Notes under the pieces: generated by a model | The model's input: only the letters and a program-made list of their open reading frames with translations | Databases searched by the model: none | What the model was told of the DNA's origin: nothing | NCBI RefSeq assembly: GCF_020379485.1 | Contig: NC_063439.1 | Location: 21,638,098-21,702,097 of the forward strand | Reading direction: 5' to 3' | DNA from: Brassica napus | Taxonomy: Eukaryota; Streptophyta; Magnoliopsida; Brassicales; Brassicaceae | DNA: 64,000 bases | Shown here: one piece after another, positions 35,173 to 46,501 of the stretch | Layout of the letters: each line of letters begins with the position of its first letter | Position numbering within the stretch: the stretch's first letter is position 1 | Translations under genes and position numbers: made by a program

Positions 35173-36731
35173 TTAAGAAATGCAACAAGCGTTAGGGTTC
35201 TCGTCGCTGAAAAGCTGCGGCGGAGGAACCCTTTCTATGACGTATGAAGGCTGATAATAATACATCATCCTCTTCATCCCTTCTTCTTCCCACACACGCA
35301 TCTCTTCCGAAGCCTCCATCTCTTCTCCGTCACCGTCCTCTTCCTTTTCATCTCCCGCCTCCTTCTCCTCTCCTGTTTCTGCGGGTTCCTCACCGCCTTC
35401 ACCGCTCTCCTCCTTCTTTTCTTCCTCCACCTCAGGTTTTTCAGGTTCCGGGTCGGGTTGGGGTACGATTCGGGCCTGCTTTTTGGTCCGACGGTAGACG
35501 TAGTCCACAAGTTTCTCTTCGTCCATCGTCCCAGTCACTATTACTTTTCCGTTGGTGTGCTCCGTTACAGTTGTTTGGACCCCTAAAAGCAAGAATATTA
35601 ATCAGTTTAAATGAATTAAGTTACACCAATTTACCAAAGTATACAGAAGGAACCGTGCTACCCACGTATGGATTTCCATACAAACTGAATTTTAAGTTGA
35701 CGCAGGGACATGAAAATCAAGAAAGACTACAAATTGAAATAGTATTGTGATATACGAAAACATATATATATATATATATATATATATCTTGAAAACAGTG
35801 GGGAAGCGAATATTAAAATACATTTTTGTATGTTATTGCCATTCATTGAAAACAATTATAAGTATAAAAATATATTGATCCATATAACCAAGCTTAAAAA
35901 AAATCAAAGTACCCGTCCTACAGAATTTTAATATTTTTTCATTAAACAGGAGTATGTTTGTTTTGACTAGATCCAGTATACGTAAATGCACACGTACCTC
36001 TCATTTTAAGAATTTTCTTCTTTAGCTGGTCAGCACAAGCTTGACAGTGCATGTTGACGCTGAGCTCGACGGTGGTGAGGCCGGAGACTTGAGAGGTTAT
36101 GACCGGTGGCAGCTGTTCTCCCTCGGCCGCCGGAAGCGGCGAGAGGACTTTGGCCATTCTTTTAGTCTTCTTCTTGATTTTGTTGCACACTGCTTGGGGA
36201 TCCAACACTCCTTTCACCGTCACTTGGTTCTCATTCATGTCCATCACTACTTCTTCCACACCTATGCATTTTTACACAAATAAAGTAATTATTCATATAA
36301 GATATATAGGTACTTTAAAAAGTATAGATGCCGAGTTTCAAATCTTATTTTGGTTACAATTATTCTTTAGCTGAATCTATTTCTCCCTCTATTAATATAT
36401 TTATACCTCTAATTTTTAGTATAGATCTTTGGATCTTCTTAGCACATCCTACACAATGCAAGTCGACGTAGAGTATGAATGGTGGAGGCGGTGGTGGCGG
36501 CTGCGGCTCCTCCTCCACAGTTGGGTTTTCCTCCTCGGTCGCCGCTTGCTTCTCCTCCCCCACATCTTTCTTCTTATCCTCAGCGGAGGCGGGCTCTGGG
36601 ACGGCCTCTGGAGCAGAGACTGCCTCCTTTTCCTCCTAATAATGAAAACATCAGTTACCAATTAATAATAAAAGGTTTTTGTTGCAAATTAAAATATTGT
36701 TGAATCTTACTTGTTTAACTTCTTCTCCCAT
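35173..36731 (-). CDS. Heavy-metal-associated isoprenylated protein (HIPP), two HMA domains
   Basis: Four exons on the minus strand: 36711-36731, 36407-36635, 35998-36261, 35173-35582. All have GT-AG borders and together give 307 codons. Residues 1-55 are acidic and proline-rich (EEEPQPPPPPPP). The first HMA domain carries the metal-binding HCVGCAKKI (CxxC). The second carries MHCQACADQL (CxxC) and continues GVQTTVTEHTNGKVIVTGT. A long Glu/Lys-rich region follows, and the protein ends CCIS, a CaaX box for farnesylation. HIPPs are plant-specific metallochaperone-like proteins, often at membranes or in the nucleus. By order it matches At5g24580. Which metal it binds is not visible. The gene looks intact. 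Confidence 0.92.
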
Positions 36732-36816
36732 TTCTACAATCACTGGATATTGGAAGATGAAATTGAAACGAAGAAGAGAGAGGGATGTTTTGAAGGATGA
36801 GTAGGGCAAGAGGGAG

Positions 36817-36826
36817 TATTTATATG
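36817..36826 (-). promoter_or_regulatory. TATA box of the HIPP gene
   Basis: ATATAAATAC on the minus strand, about 90 bp upstream of the ATG at 36,731, with a short purine-rich leader between. Confidence 0.6.
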
Positions 36827-37192
36827 AAAGACTAAAATATAAAAAGACGAAGGAAGAATTCGAATTATTGATGAATAATGAAGGTTATAGTATAAGGTAG
36901 GAATTAACAGAACATAAAGCATAAGAGGTTGATTCCATAGCACATGGCAGAGAACTAATCATCGAACATATATAGACACACCCCCTTCACCCTTGTACCT
37001 TATATATATATTTATTCTCACATTCAGTTATGTTTTAATTATAACTTTTTTTACAAACAACTTATTCGACTTTTTTCGGTTTACTTTTTTTGTGAAAAGG
37101 TTTTGTTTTACCATTTTTTTAAGAGGGCTGTGAACAGATGTTGGTATGTTTTATAGACATATAAAGTGGGTGTTCTTTATCATTTCCGATTA

Positions 37193-38810
37193 TCCTTCTA
37201 TATATTAATTGATAAGTCACTTTAGTGATTTTTGCTTACGTGGTAATCATTGGTGAACTCTTACAAAATTATTAGAATTTGATTGATCGATGATATTTTA
37301 TTTTTATTTATTTTAATTAGATCTAAAAAAAGTCTACAACCAATTAATATCACTTGCCAAATAATTACATAATATTACAAAAATGATTTATGGTAACTAA
37401 TTGTTGAAATTATAGAAAGTGAAATAAATTGATAATTTTAAATTTAAAAAATACATAAAATAATAAACGACAAACCATTTATATAAATCAACATTATGAT
37501 TTTATATTCTTATATAAAAGTATTATATTTTATATAAGTTATCATAATAACTATTAACATCTTTTAAAGTTCATATTATATGCTTTATAAATCATCTATA
37601 AAAACATTTATCAAATTATTTATCTTGGCTTATTGTATATTTTAAATTATTATAAGAGTTTGTAAGTCATTTATAAGAGCTTAAAATCAAAGCTATATAT
37701 CCTACTATATATTAATTGAGAAGTTATTTAAGAGATTTTTGGTTATGTGTCGATCATTTATGAAATCTTTAAGAACTGGTATAAATTGATTGTCGATAAT
37801 TTTTAATTTCGATTTATTTTTATTTATTTTAATTAGATTTAAAAGAAAAAATAAGTCTATAAACAGTTAATATCACTTGCCAAACAATCTACATAATATT
37901 ACAAATAATTATTTATGGTAACTAATTGTTGAAACTATACAAAGAGTAATAATGTTTGATCAATTTTTATATATTTATAAACTACATAAAAATAGTAAAC
38001 AAATTTATTTATTAAATCGATATAATGATTTTATATTCTTATATAAAGCCTTATATTTGCATATAAAGTATTATAATAACTATTAATATCTAATAAAATT
38101 CATACATGCTTTATAAATCATCTATAAAAACATAAATGCATTTATAAAATTAATTATCTTGGCTTATCATATGTTTTAAAATATGATAAGAGGTTTTAAT
38201 TTATTTATACAAGCTTATAAATTAATTTATAAAATATATTTTTAAATTTAATTTTATATTAAATGATAAATCACTTAATTGATTTTTTTCTTAGGTGTCG
38301 ATCATATATAGAATATGAGAAAAAATATTATAATTTGATTTTTTAATGGGTTTTCAATTTTTATTTATTTTATGAGTATGAAAATTAGTTCTAGAAATAA
38401 TTTTATCAGTATCCAAAACCTAAATATATTGCACAAAATAATATATGGTAATTAAATATGTTATTTATACAATATATATAATGCTTCATAAAATCATTTT
38501 TAGCAATCAAGTATTTCTAAACTATATAAAAAATTTCAAAATTTTTAGTATTATATACCTTTAAAACTTAAGTAGTTTTATTAAAAACTGAATCATGAAT
38601 ATTATACATAACTAATTTTAGTACAATTATCAATACAAAATATCAAAAAATATTTAAAATAGTCATATTTATCCTTTTTAAAACAATTCTTCTTAGAATA
38701 AATATTTAACAAAAACACATATTGATAAAAATATATTTTAATTTGAAAAATTATAATAAATATATTGTTACAAAACATTTAAATCCGCGAAACCGCAGGC
38801 ATCCACCTAA
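37193..38810 (+). mobile_element. Helitron-like array of about 500-bp units
   Basis: Three head-like segments follow one another: TCCTTCTATATATTAATTGA at 37,193, TCCTACTATATATTAATTGA at 37,700, and a weaker TTTATATTAAATGATAAATC near 38,260. Units 1 and 2 share long colinear stretches, including AATATCACTTGCCAAA and TTTATGGTAACTAATTGTTG. The only terminal-like hairpin, CCGCGAAACCGCAGG followed by CATCCACCTAA, is at the far end (38,785-38,810). This fits tandem Helitrons sharing one 3' end, or one element with duplicated 5' portions. Confidence 0.6.
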
Positions 38811-38904
38811 TTGCTTTGTAAATGTAATCACACGTAATATTTAGTTGCACTTAGACTACTTTTTGGCATACAAATCAATTTTTTTCTTTTTTTTTTGCTA
38901 AATC

Positions 38905-39132
38905 AATTTTTTTCTTCAACATGCGGATTCAGTTTTTTTAAGTTTTGATATAGCGAACATCATCCTCATGGTTGCACATGCAAACGAACCACTAACACAA
39001 CGAAGGATTCTTTTTTTTTTTTTTTTAATTTTTTTCTTCAACATGCGGATTCAGTTTTTTTAAGTTTTGATATAGCGAACATCATCCTCATGGTTGCACA
39101 TGCAAACGAACCACTAACACAACGAAGGATTC
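38905..39132. repeat. 106-bp tandem duplication
   Basis: The segment starting AATTTTTTTCTTCAACATGC and ending CGAAGGATTC occurs at 38,905-39,010 and again at 39,027-39,132 with no difference that I could see. A T tract separates the copies. Non-coding and evidently recent. Confidence 0.9.
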
Positions 39133-40930
39133 ATTATAAAATTCATTCATGGGAGAAAGATATATTCTTGATAACGAGGAAAATAATATATAAGTAAAAA
39201 TAACCATGGGACAATAATTTTTGGCATCGAAAAGGACAATACTTTGCATCATACTCACCGACTTTAGTGATTACATTATATATTAATTATTCCTTCATTT
39301 GTTATATAGAGGGAATTTCTTTCGAAATTCCTACTTTAAAGTCTAATGTATCTAAGTCATAACCCAATGTCGTTAGAGAAAAGATGATTAGATGACTTGT
39401 CATCATCTCTACGACTCTCACACTCTACTTTTGACTAATTTTTATTTATTAAGAGAATATTAGTTATACATTATAGAGGTTATAGCTTAAGGAAAATATT
39501 ATGTTTCTATCTTTGTTAAATATTGGTGCTAATAAACCTTAGTTACTCGTTCGTATTCCTAAATTTAATAGAAGTTTCATTAAAAAAATAAACTCTAAGT
39601 ATCTAACCTTTTATTTTTGTATTAGTGCGTCGTCGTCATTTGCCAGTATTATGTAATTAAGGATATTATAAAATGTTAAAAGTTATCATATACTCCTCTC
39701 TTTACTTTTGTTTAATTAATACTTACATTTTTTTTTCGAACTTTGCTTATTGCATATATTGCACAAACTACATAGTGAAATCAGTCAAATGCACTAAGAT
39801 TGATCATATGTGGCTCTCCTATCTCCTACATTGGGTTGGGGAACAATAATTGAATCTGATTTACAGTGGTAGGGTTTATCTGTCAACTGCTAAAACAGTG
39901 CATTTGCCATAACATTCACTCATTCTGCACTTTCATTGTCGGCTCAATGATGATAAATTCTGTTTACAACATCATACGAGAAAACCGTAGAAGAACGACG
40001 TTACTGACAGTCGAAACTTTTTGTAAAGTTTTATGCACACTATTATAGTTTTTCTTTTTTACCTTACAATTTTATTATAGTTTGAATTTTTGCGCAACAC
40101 TGCGGCGCACATAAATAATAAAAATTTCTCAGGAATTATGTTTTTTTCTCCTTGTCCAAATATTTTCGAATAGTTTGAACTTTGAAGTGGATAGAGAAGA
40201 CAAATCAAACTGTAGTTTTATTCATTGTATGGAACTATGCAAAGAATTTAATCTTGGTTCCTTAAAGCAGATTTGTAGATTTGATTTATTTCCTTTTAGA
40301 AGAAGCATCTAAATCCTTTACCTATAAGTTCGGTCAGTTCTATTACCGACACTATTAACAATCTAATCAGTAGAAAACTCATTAAACACTGTGTTTTATA
40401 TTACAGTATATCATTAAAATTTTACAAACCAAATATAATTTGGCATGGGTGCAGCGTGGGGTGCACAACAAATTTTGAAAAAGAAATATTAAATATTATT
40501 TGTGGATTAAAAAATTTGTAAGAACCACGTGGGATGATTTTGATTAAATTTGGACAAATGAAAGATGATCTATATAATTGTTTCGCAGTTAAAGACAGCT
40601 ATGAAAGCATTTTCAAAGAAAATTCTATTTTTTTCTCTAAAATAAAGTAAAAAATAATATAAAATAAAAATAACTTTATTTTATTTTTTATTCCTTCATA
40701 TATGAACAAAAAAAAATTATTTTATTTATGGAGTGAAAAAAATAATATTATGAATAATTTTTATTTTATAATCTATTTTACTCTATTTTAAAAAAGAAAA
40801 ATAGAAAATGATTGGAGATGCCGTGGGAAACCAATAGCGGATGGTTACTTTTTATTATGCGACTAATGTTATTTAACGTCACGACTATTGTTATGTCACG
40901 TATTATTATTACTTTTGATTGAGCATTACG
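39133..40930. other. AT-rich intergenic spacer
   Basis: No gene supported. A 60-codon frame near 39,866 has no family resemblance. The right edge carries the first copy of the LINE target duplication (40,931-40,946). Confidence 0.4.
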
Positions 40931-41129
40931 TAACTATTTTGAATTTTTTTTTTTTTTTTTTTTTTTTTTTGAAAGAGAGATATCATTTCCAAAAGAACCC
41001 AAAAGGGAAAGTTTACATCATTTTTCTACAGCATAATCGAAAACACAAAATAGGGTGAAACTCATGTGAAGCAGAAGTTTATGACAGTGTCTTTGTTAGT
41101 CTTGATAGTCTTTCACGCTTGATAGTCTT

Positions 41130-44100
41130 TCACGCTTGAAACTGATCGAACCATGTGGAGATAAAAGATTCCTGAGTACGAGATCGAACTTGATAAGATA
41201 GAGAGTTTTCCTTATCCATTCCCAACAGCTTCGCCCTGATTTGAACCTGAATCTCTTTTACAATTTGGGTGGCCGGGTTGTTCACACCCGAGTGTAAATG
41301 CGAGTTCCTCTCTCTCCAAATGAAATAAATCGCCCCCTGAAAAACCAACTTCAAGATAGCTCTAACCCGAGGTCTTACTGTGACATTTAACAACCAGTGA
41401 ACAATTTGTTGTAAGGTAGATGGGTAAGCCATTCGAACCCTCGCCAGCAACAAATTCCAGACTGCAGTCGAGAATTGACAATCAAAGAACAGATGGTTTG
41501 CCGTCTCCGCCGCATGACCACAGAGAAGACATTCTGCTGGAACCTGGAGACCCCATGATCTTAACCTGTCCCTTGTTAGCATTCTGCCTTTTAGCAGGAG
41601 CCAAGCCATAAAAGAATGTTTTGGGATTTTTTGACTGAACCAGACAGCCTTATACCATGAAACCAACGGCGGTGGGGGATTCAATGAAGTCCAAAGCTTT
41701 GAAGTTGAGAAGACTGACGGAGGATCATCAGGGGAGTTCCTCCACATATAATAGTCATTCTCAGGAGAATTTATGTCTGGAATCTGAGTGGGTAAGGACT
41801 GTCGAAGTCTTCTCAAAATGGGGTTCCTACTGCGAGACTCTCTCCATGCGCCCAAGGAGACGGCCTCAGAAACAGAGCTGTCAATGGGAATACCCGAGAC
41901 CTGAGGGCCTAGAGATCCGACGATGTCAATGAGCGACCCCAATTCCGTCCAATTATCATGCCAAAAGGACGCAAAGACGCCTGAATTAACGTGACAAAGG
42001 ATGCGAGGCTTTGCCAAATGTCTTAGCTTCACAAGGCGCCTCCAAATCCAACTACCCACATGCGTGAAATCAGCGGTCCAAAAAATTCTCCCTGCTAATA
42101 TATGGCTCTTTATCCAAGCAACCCACAAGGAATCAGAACCAGCAAATAGGAGCCAGATTAATTTAAGTCCGTAAACGTGATTCAGACCCTGAAGTCGGCG
42201 GAGACCTAAACCTCCACAGTCCTTTGGGGTGCAGACAGCTTCCCAAGAGACTTTTGCTCCCCTTGCCGAGTTTGGAGCACCTGTCCAGAGGAAGGCATTA
42301 CAAATCTGTTCCAATTCATCCAAACACTCCTTTGGAAGAGGAAAAATAGCAGACCAGAAGTTTATCATGCTATAAATAACAGATTGTATCAGCTGTAGTC
42401 TTCCAGCGAAAGAGAGATGCTTTGCAGTCCAGGTGTTAACGCGGCCTCTTACTTTGTCAATTAGAGGCTGATAGTCTTGACGTCGTAATTTGTGAGGCAT
42501 CAATGGAACTCCAAGGTATTTCACAGGAAGAGATCCTTGAACCAAACCGAAATCCGTCGCTAGCTGAGACGCGAAGGGAAAATTATTCCCATCCACAAAC
42601 ACACATGTTTTCCTCAGGTTCAGAGCTAGACCTGACCTTCTCTGAAAATCCCGCAGTACAGATAGAATACCACGCAACGAGTCAGAAGATCCATCAAAGA
42701 AAATAAGAAGGTCGTCAGCGAAGCTCAGGTGGGTGACCAAAGGATTATGACATTTGGGATGAGCACCAAAACTTCCATCTCGAGCTGCCATATCCAAGTT
42801 CTTTGAAAGGATGTCCATAGCCATAACAAACAGTGTAGATGAGATAGGGTCTCCCTGTCGAAGACCTTTTTCCCCTGGAAAGAATCCCGCGAGTTCACCA
42901 TTCAGAGATACTGAGTAAAAAGGCGTGGTAATACACTCGCTTATCCAGGATATAAAAAGATCAGGAAGCTCAAAAGCTTTAAGTATATTCAAGACAAAAT
43001 CCCACTCGATGCTGTCAAAAGCCTTAGAAATATCCACCTGAAGACAACCTCTTGTTGTTGTTCCATCTTTATGAAAGTCCGCAACAAGCTCAGAGGCAAG
43101 AAGCACATTTTCACACAGAAGCCTTCCTTTAACAAATCCCACCTGGTTCCTTTGGACAGTCTTTGGAGCAATAAGCTTGAGCCTAGAGGCCAACAGCTTT
43201 GCGATCACTTTGTAAACCGTATTACACAAGGATATAGGCCTGAAATCCGATAAGGACGAAGCACCTGGTGTTTTGGGGATTAAGGATATAACCGTAGCAT
43301 TGGTTTGTCTCTGCATGCTCGGGTTCAAGAAGAAGTGCTTTACCGCTGCGGTAAAGTCCGCTCCAACCAGATCCCAAGAAGATTTGAAGAATTCCGCTGA
43401 GAACCCGTCGGGTCCAGGAGCTTTATCCTGAGGAAGGGCAAATAAGGTGTTCCTTATGTCCTCATCCGAAGGAATAGCCGAAAGAAGCTCAACAAAGTGA
43501 GCACCACAACGGAAAGGATGGATCGATCTGATTTGGGCGACTGTGTAAGGAGTGACCGCAGCGTTGGACCGACCCTGGAGCAAAGTGTAGAATTGAACCG
43601 CCATATTTTTCATCTGTTGGACATCTGTGACTCGAGAGTTATTAGCGTCTGTGAGGAAGTGGATAATATTCTTGGATAAATTTGCCTTAATACACTTGTG
43701 AAAGAAGCCAGTGTTAAGATCCCCTTTACAATTCCAGCGCACCCGAGACTTGAGCTTGAAAAAATTCTGTTCCGCAGCAGCAAGGACTAACCATGTATCG
43801 CGAACCCGACGTTCTTCTTCAAAGAGGGCCGGCGTTGGGTTTGAAAGCAGGAGAATCTGGATATTTTGAAGTACCTCAAAGACCCCTTTAGTTCTCTTCT
43901 CAATCCCACTGAAGGCAGACCGATTCAGAGATTTGCAAATTGCCTTGGCTGCTCTCATCTTTTGATAAAGGGAAGAGAGAGGAGAGTATACCAAACCGGT
44001 AGAAGACCACGCTTCATCAAGAAGCTGTGAATAATCCGAATGAGAAGCAAAGAACGAGAAGAACATAAACCTCGGTCTTCTGATGACAGTATCAAGAGAA

Positions 44101-44813
44101 ACTGTGACAATGCAAGGAGAATGGTCAGAACTCCCAGGAGGATCAAACACTGCACTAGCATTAGGAAATTTGTCTTGGAAAGCTTCATTGATAAGAGCTC
44201 TGTCGAGCTTTCTAGACTTGGGGTTATCTGGACTGCTATTGGTCCAGGTATGGAAGCAGCCTTGATAAGAGAGGTCATACAGTTCACTATCATTGAGGCA
44301 TTCCTGAAAATCCGCCATGCCTCCAATAGGGATGTCAACCGGATATAAAGAGTAAATCTCAGAAATGTCCAGAACCTGATTAAAATCTCCCATGATTATC
44401 CAAGGTGAGGTTCTTAAGGTAGATGATAGAGATAGTTGCCGAAGATGAGTCCAGAGACTAACTCTGTCGCTTCTCTCATTAAACGCATACAGAAAACCCA
44501 CAGTAAAGGCTTCATGCGTTATCGGGTTGAAAACACCACACACCATAATCTGTGGTGTCCTCAAATATACCATAACCGAGAGGACTGAATTCCAAATTAC
44601 GACAATGCGGCCATTTTCTGCTTCTGGGCTATGATTGGAATCAAATGACCAACCAGGGAAGGAACTTGACATCAAAGTAGCTAAATTTTCCTGCTTCACA
44701 TGAGTTTCCAAAAGGCCGCCAATCATAGGTCGGCTGGTGCGAATCCACCTTTGAACATTTAATTTTCGATTATTGCCGTTAAGGCCCCTAACATTCCAAG
44801 AAAAGCACTTCAT
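41130..44813 (-). CDS. LINE ORF2: endonuclease and reverse transcriptase
   Basis: 1227 codons from the ATG at 44,813; the frame is also open upstream of it to the ORF1 stop. The N-terminal apurinic-type endonuclease is shown by CFSWNVRGLN, IMGDFNQVLD and SDHSPC. The reverse transcriptase is shown by NQVGFVKGR, DISKAFDSIEW, GLRQGDPIS and the catalytic FADD (SFADDLLIFF). A zinc-binding zf-RVT domain lies near the C terminus, with KIPKHSFMAWLLLKGRM and CLLCG...HLFFDC. There is no RNase H domain after it. The start follows the ORF1 stop by about 30 bp, so translation probably depends on reinitiation or readthrough. No stops or frameshifts occur. The protein would copy the element's RNA at nicked target DNA. 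Confidence 0.95.
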   Translation of the reverse strand: MKCFSWNVRGLNGNNRKLNVQRWIRTSRPMIGGLLETHVKQENLATLMSSSFPGWSFDSNHSPEAENGRIVVIWNSVLSVMVYLRTPQIMVCGVFNPITHEAFTVGFLYAFNERSDRVSLWTHLRQLSLSSTLRTSPWIIMGDFNQVLDISEIYSLYPVDIPIGGMADFQECLNDSELYDLSYQGCFHTWTNSSPDNPKSRKLDRALINEAFQDKFPNASAVFDPPGSSDHSPCIVTVSLDTVIRRPRFMFFSFFASHSDYSQLLDEAWSSTGLVYSPLSSLYQKMRAAKAICKSLNRSAFSGIEKRTKGVFEVLQNIQILLLSNPTPALFEEERRVRDTWLVLAAAEQNFFKLKSRVRWNCKGDLNTGFFHKCIKANLSKNIIHFLTDANNSRVTDVQQMKNMAVQFYTLLQGRSNAAVTPYTVAQIRSIHPFRCGAHFVELLSAIPSDEDIRNTLFALPQDKAPGPDGFSAEFFKSSWDLVGADFTAAVKHFFLNPSMQRQTNATVISLIPKTPGASSLSDFRPISLCNTVYKVIAKLLASRLKLIAPKTVQRNQVGFVKGRLLCENVLLASELVADFHKDGTTTRGCLQVDISKAFDSIEWDFVLNILKAFELPDLFISWISECITTPFYSVSLNGELAGFFPGEKGLRQGDPISSTLFVMAMDILSKNLDMAARDGSFGAHPKCHNPLVTHLSFADDLLIFFDGSSDSLRGILSVLRDFQRRSGLALNLRKTCVFVDGNNFPFASQLATDFGLVQGSLPVKYLGVPLMPHKLRRQDYQPLIDKVRGRVNTWTAKHLSFAGRLQLIQSVIYSMINFWSAIFPLPKECLDELEQICNAFLWTGAPNSARGAKVSWEAVCTPKDCGGLGLRRLQGLNHVYGLKLIWLLFAGSDSLWVAWIKSHILAGRIFWTADFTHVGSWIWRRLVKLRHLAKPRILCHVNSGVFASFWHDNWTELGSLIDIVGSLGPQVSGIPIDSSVSEAVSLGAWRESRSRNPILRRLRQSLPTQIPDINSPENDYYMWRNSPDDPPSVFSTSKLWTSLNPPPPLVSWYKAVWFSQKIPKHSFMAWLLLKGRMLTRDRLRSWGLQVPAECLLCGHAAETANHLFFDCQFSTAVWNLLLARVRMAYPSTLQQIVHWLLNVTVRPRVRAILKLVFQGAIYFIWRERNSHLHSGVNNPATQIVKEIQVQIRAKLLGMDKENSLSYQVRSRTQESFISTWFDQFQA

Positions 44814-44842
44814 GGAGAGACAAAAAAGTGGGGGGCGAAGCA

Positions 44843-46357
44843 CTAAGCTTCCAAAAAAGTTGAAGCTTGCTTGGGGAGCACAACCTCAACAGAGCCAAAA
44901 GTGAGCGAAGCGAATTTGTTATTGACAGAAACCCCAGAATCTTCAGAAGCAGCACTAACATCCTCACACAAACTACGCATAGTCTGGCGCTGAACTTTTC
45001 TGAACTTTTTCCTTTCAGGACCAGAAGAGAAGAGAGGAAGATCCGTATCAACAGCAGATAACCGGTTCCTAATAATCTTCTGGGCTGCACTAATCAGTTC
45101 TTCCTCTGAGTCAAAGTGTGCAGAGGAGAGGGGTTCCGCCAAAGCCTGAGCAGAAACAGACTTGCTGCTAGTTGACTTTTTAGATGGTGATTTAGAACCC
45201 ACTCGGACCCATCCAGAAGAGCCATTCTTTGACAAAGATTTTGAGGAGCCGACCGGAGAACCGGGAAGACTAATAGAACGTCTTAAAGCCCCACCAGAGG
45301 CACCAGCTTTAGAATTTGACTCTAAGGCTGGTAATGAAGCGCGGAGAGAGGACGGCGGGTTAGCTTTAGAATTTGACTTTGAAACTGCTGGAGAAGTACC
45401 CAAATCTAACTCCTGAGATGGGGGCTTGTCCACTGTTTCCTGAGGCACTGGTCTCAACGATGCAACAGGACAGCGAAGATCAAAGTGACCAAACTCAGAG
45501 CAAATCCCACACTTCGGGGGAAGCTTCAGATACTCAGCGTAGATATTGACCGAGTTCCCCAGCTTATCAACGACTTTAACAACCTTTGGCTTCTTTCCCT
45601 CCAGCTTAATGACAACCTTCAACTTGATAATCCCGTTAGAGTAAGGTTTAAGCTTTGGATATTCAGATTGAACAGGAAAACCAACTCCCGTAGCAAAAGA
45701 ACTGAAACCCTCGAGGGACCACAGCTCCGGTGGAATATTTCTGAAGAGAACCCATACTGGCGCAAACTCGAGCTTCATCTTTGTGTAGACAAAATTTGGA
45801 GACCACTCTGTGACCGTGAAAGAACAGTTTCCAGAGTGCCAAAAAGCAACATCAAGTACCCATTGCCTTGTGACTTCACATGGAATGAAAATCATATAAA
45901 CTCCTTTTGAGTGATGCTTAATCTTGATTCGACCCTGTTTACCCCAGATTGGGTTTAGATCATTGAAAACTTTCGTCAGAGATGGCGGGTTGCCATGAAA
46001 TTGAGCAACAAGATAACCTTTCCAAGTTTGAGCTGAACGAAGAACAACTGATTCTGGAGCCTGCACGACAGGAGTACCATCTGCAGCGAAGGTTGGAGAA
46101 GCCATCTTCTTGAGATTATGAGACGAAGACTTAAGCTTTGTGACCCACAGAGCCGGAGTAGGCGAAGGGGGAGGGGCTTGAGCTAAGGTCGTCGCAGAGA
46201 TCTGAAGATTGGGTGAGGTCACGGACGGCGGAGGAGCTTCCGGATGGAGGAGCAGCGGAGCCGTTGACGGTGGAGCTGAGAGATGGGTGTCGCGATGAAC
46301 GATACACAGATCCGGAGGCCAGGGGGGGTCACACGCAGAGAAGGATGAAGTAGCCAT
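44843..46357 (-). CDS. LINE ORF1: DUF4283/zinc-knuckle nucleic-acid-binding protein
   Basis: 504 codons. After a proline/serine-rich N terminus, a DUF4283-type region runs from about residue 110 (TWKGYLVAQFHGNPPSL, WVLFRNIPPELWS). It is followed by a CCHC zinc knuckle, CGICSEFGHFDLRC, near residue 285. The C-terminal third is serine- and lysine-rich with SKSLSK-type runs. This is the usual ORF1 of Brassicaceae L1-type LINEs and binds the element RNA. The stop at 44,843-44,845 lies about 30 bp before the ORF2 ATG. The frame is intact. Confidence 0.9.
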   Translation of the reverse strand: MATSSFSACDPPWPPDLCIVHRDTHLSAPPSTAPLLLHPEAPPPSVTSPNLQISATTLAQAPPPSPTPALWVTKLKSSSHNLKKMASPTFAADGTPVVQAPESVVLRSAQTWKGYLVAQFHGNPPSLTKVFNDLNPIWGKQGRIKIKHHSKGVYMIFIPCEVTRQWVLDVAFWHSGNCSFTVTEWSPNFVYTKMKLEFAPVWVLFRNIPPELWSLEGFSSFATGVGFPVQSEYPKLKPYSNGIIKLKVVIKLEGKKPKVVKVVDKLGNSVNIYAEYLKLPPKCGICSEFGHFDLRCPVASLRPVPQETVDKPPSQELDLGTSPAVSKSNSKANPPSSLRASLPALESNSKAGASGGALRRSISLPGSPVGSSKSLSKNGSSGWVRVGSKSPSKKSTSSKSVSAQALAEPLSSAHFDSEEELISAAQKIIRNRLSAVDTDLPLFSSGPERKKFRKVQRQTMRSLCEDVSAASEDSGVSVNNKFASLTFGSVEVVLPKQASTFLEA

Positions 46358-46501
46358 GAAGACCGGAGGGGGGAGAGTTCTCAGCGCGGCGCGTGAGGCA
46401 CCGGCACCGGCGGCGAGAAGAAGAGAACCTTATCGCCTAAGAATCGCTTAAGATAGCGCGTGTCGTCACCTCCTCTGTCTCTTTTTAACTATTTTGAATT
46501 T

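Larger units (their letters stand above)
40947..46485 (-). mobile_element. Full-length LINE (non-LTR retrotransposon)
   Basis: The element lies on the minus strand. Its 5' end is at 46,485 (starting AAAAGAGACAGAGGAGG) and its poly(A) tail appears as a T run at about 40,947-40,970. Both sides carry the same 16-bp direct repeat, TAACTATTTTGAATTT (40,931-40,946 and 46,486-46,501). This is a target-site duplication, although its last Ts cannot be separated from the tail. It contains two long uninterrupted frames, ORF1 and ORF2, a 5' leader of 128 bp and a short 3' leader. Intact frames, tail and perfect duplication indicate a recent, possibly competent, insertion. Confidence 0.95.

Noticed and set aside
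35244..35750. 168-codon plus-strand frame
   Set aside because: It is the complement of the Glu/Lys-rich last exon of the HIPP gene; the opposite strand of such sequence stays open by composition alone.
44040..44348. 102-codon plus-strand frame and other frames across 41-46 kb
   Set aside because: All are antisense or out-of-phase shadows of the two LINE reading frames.
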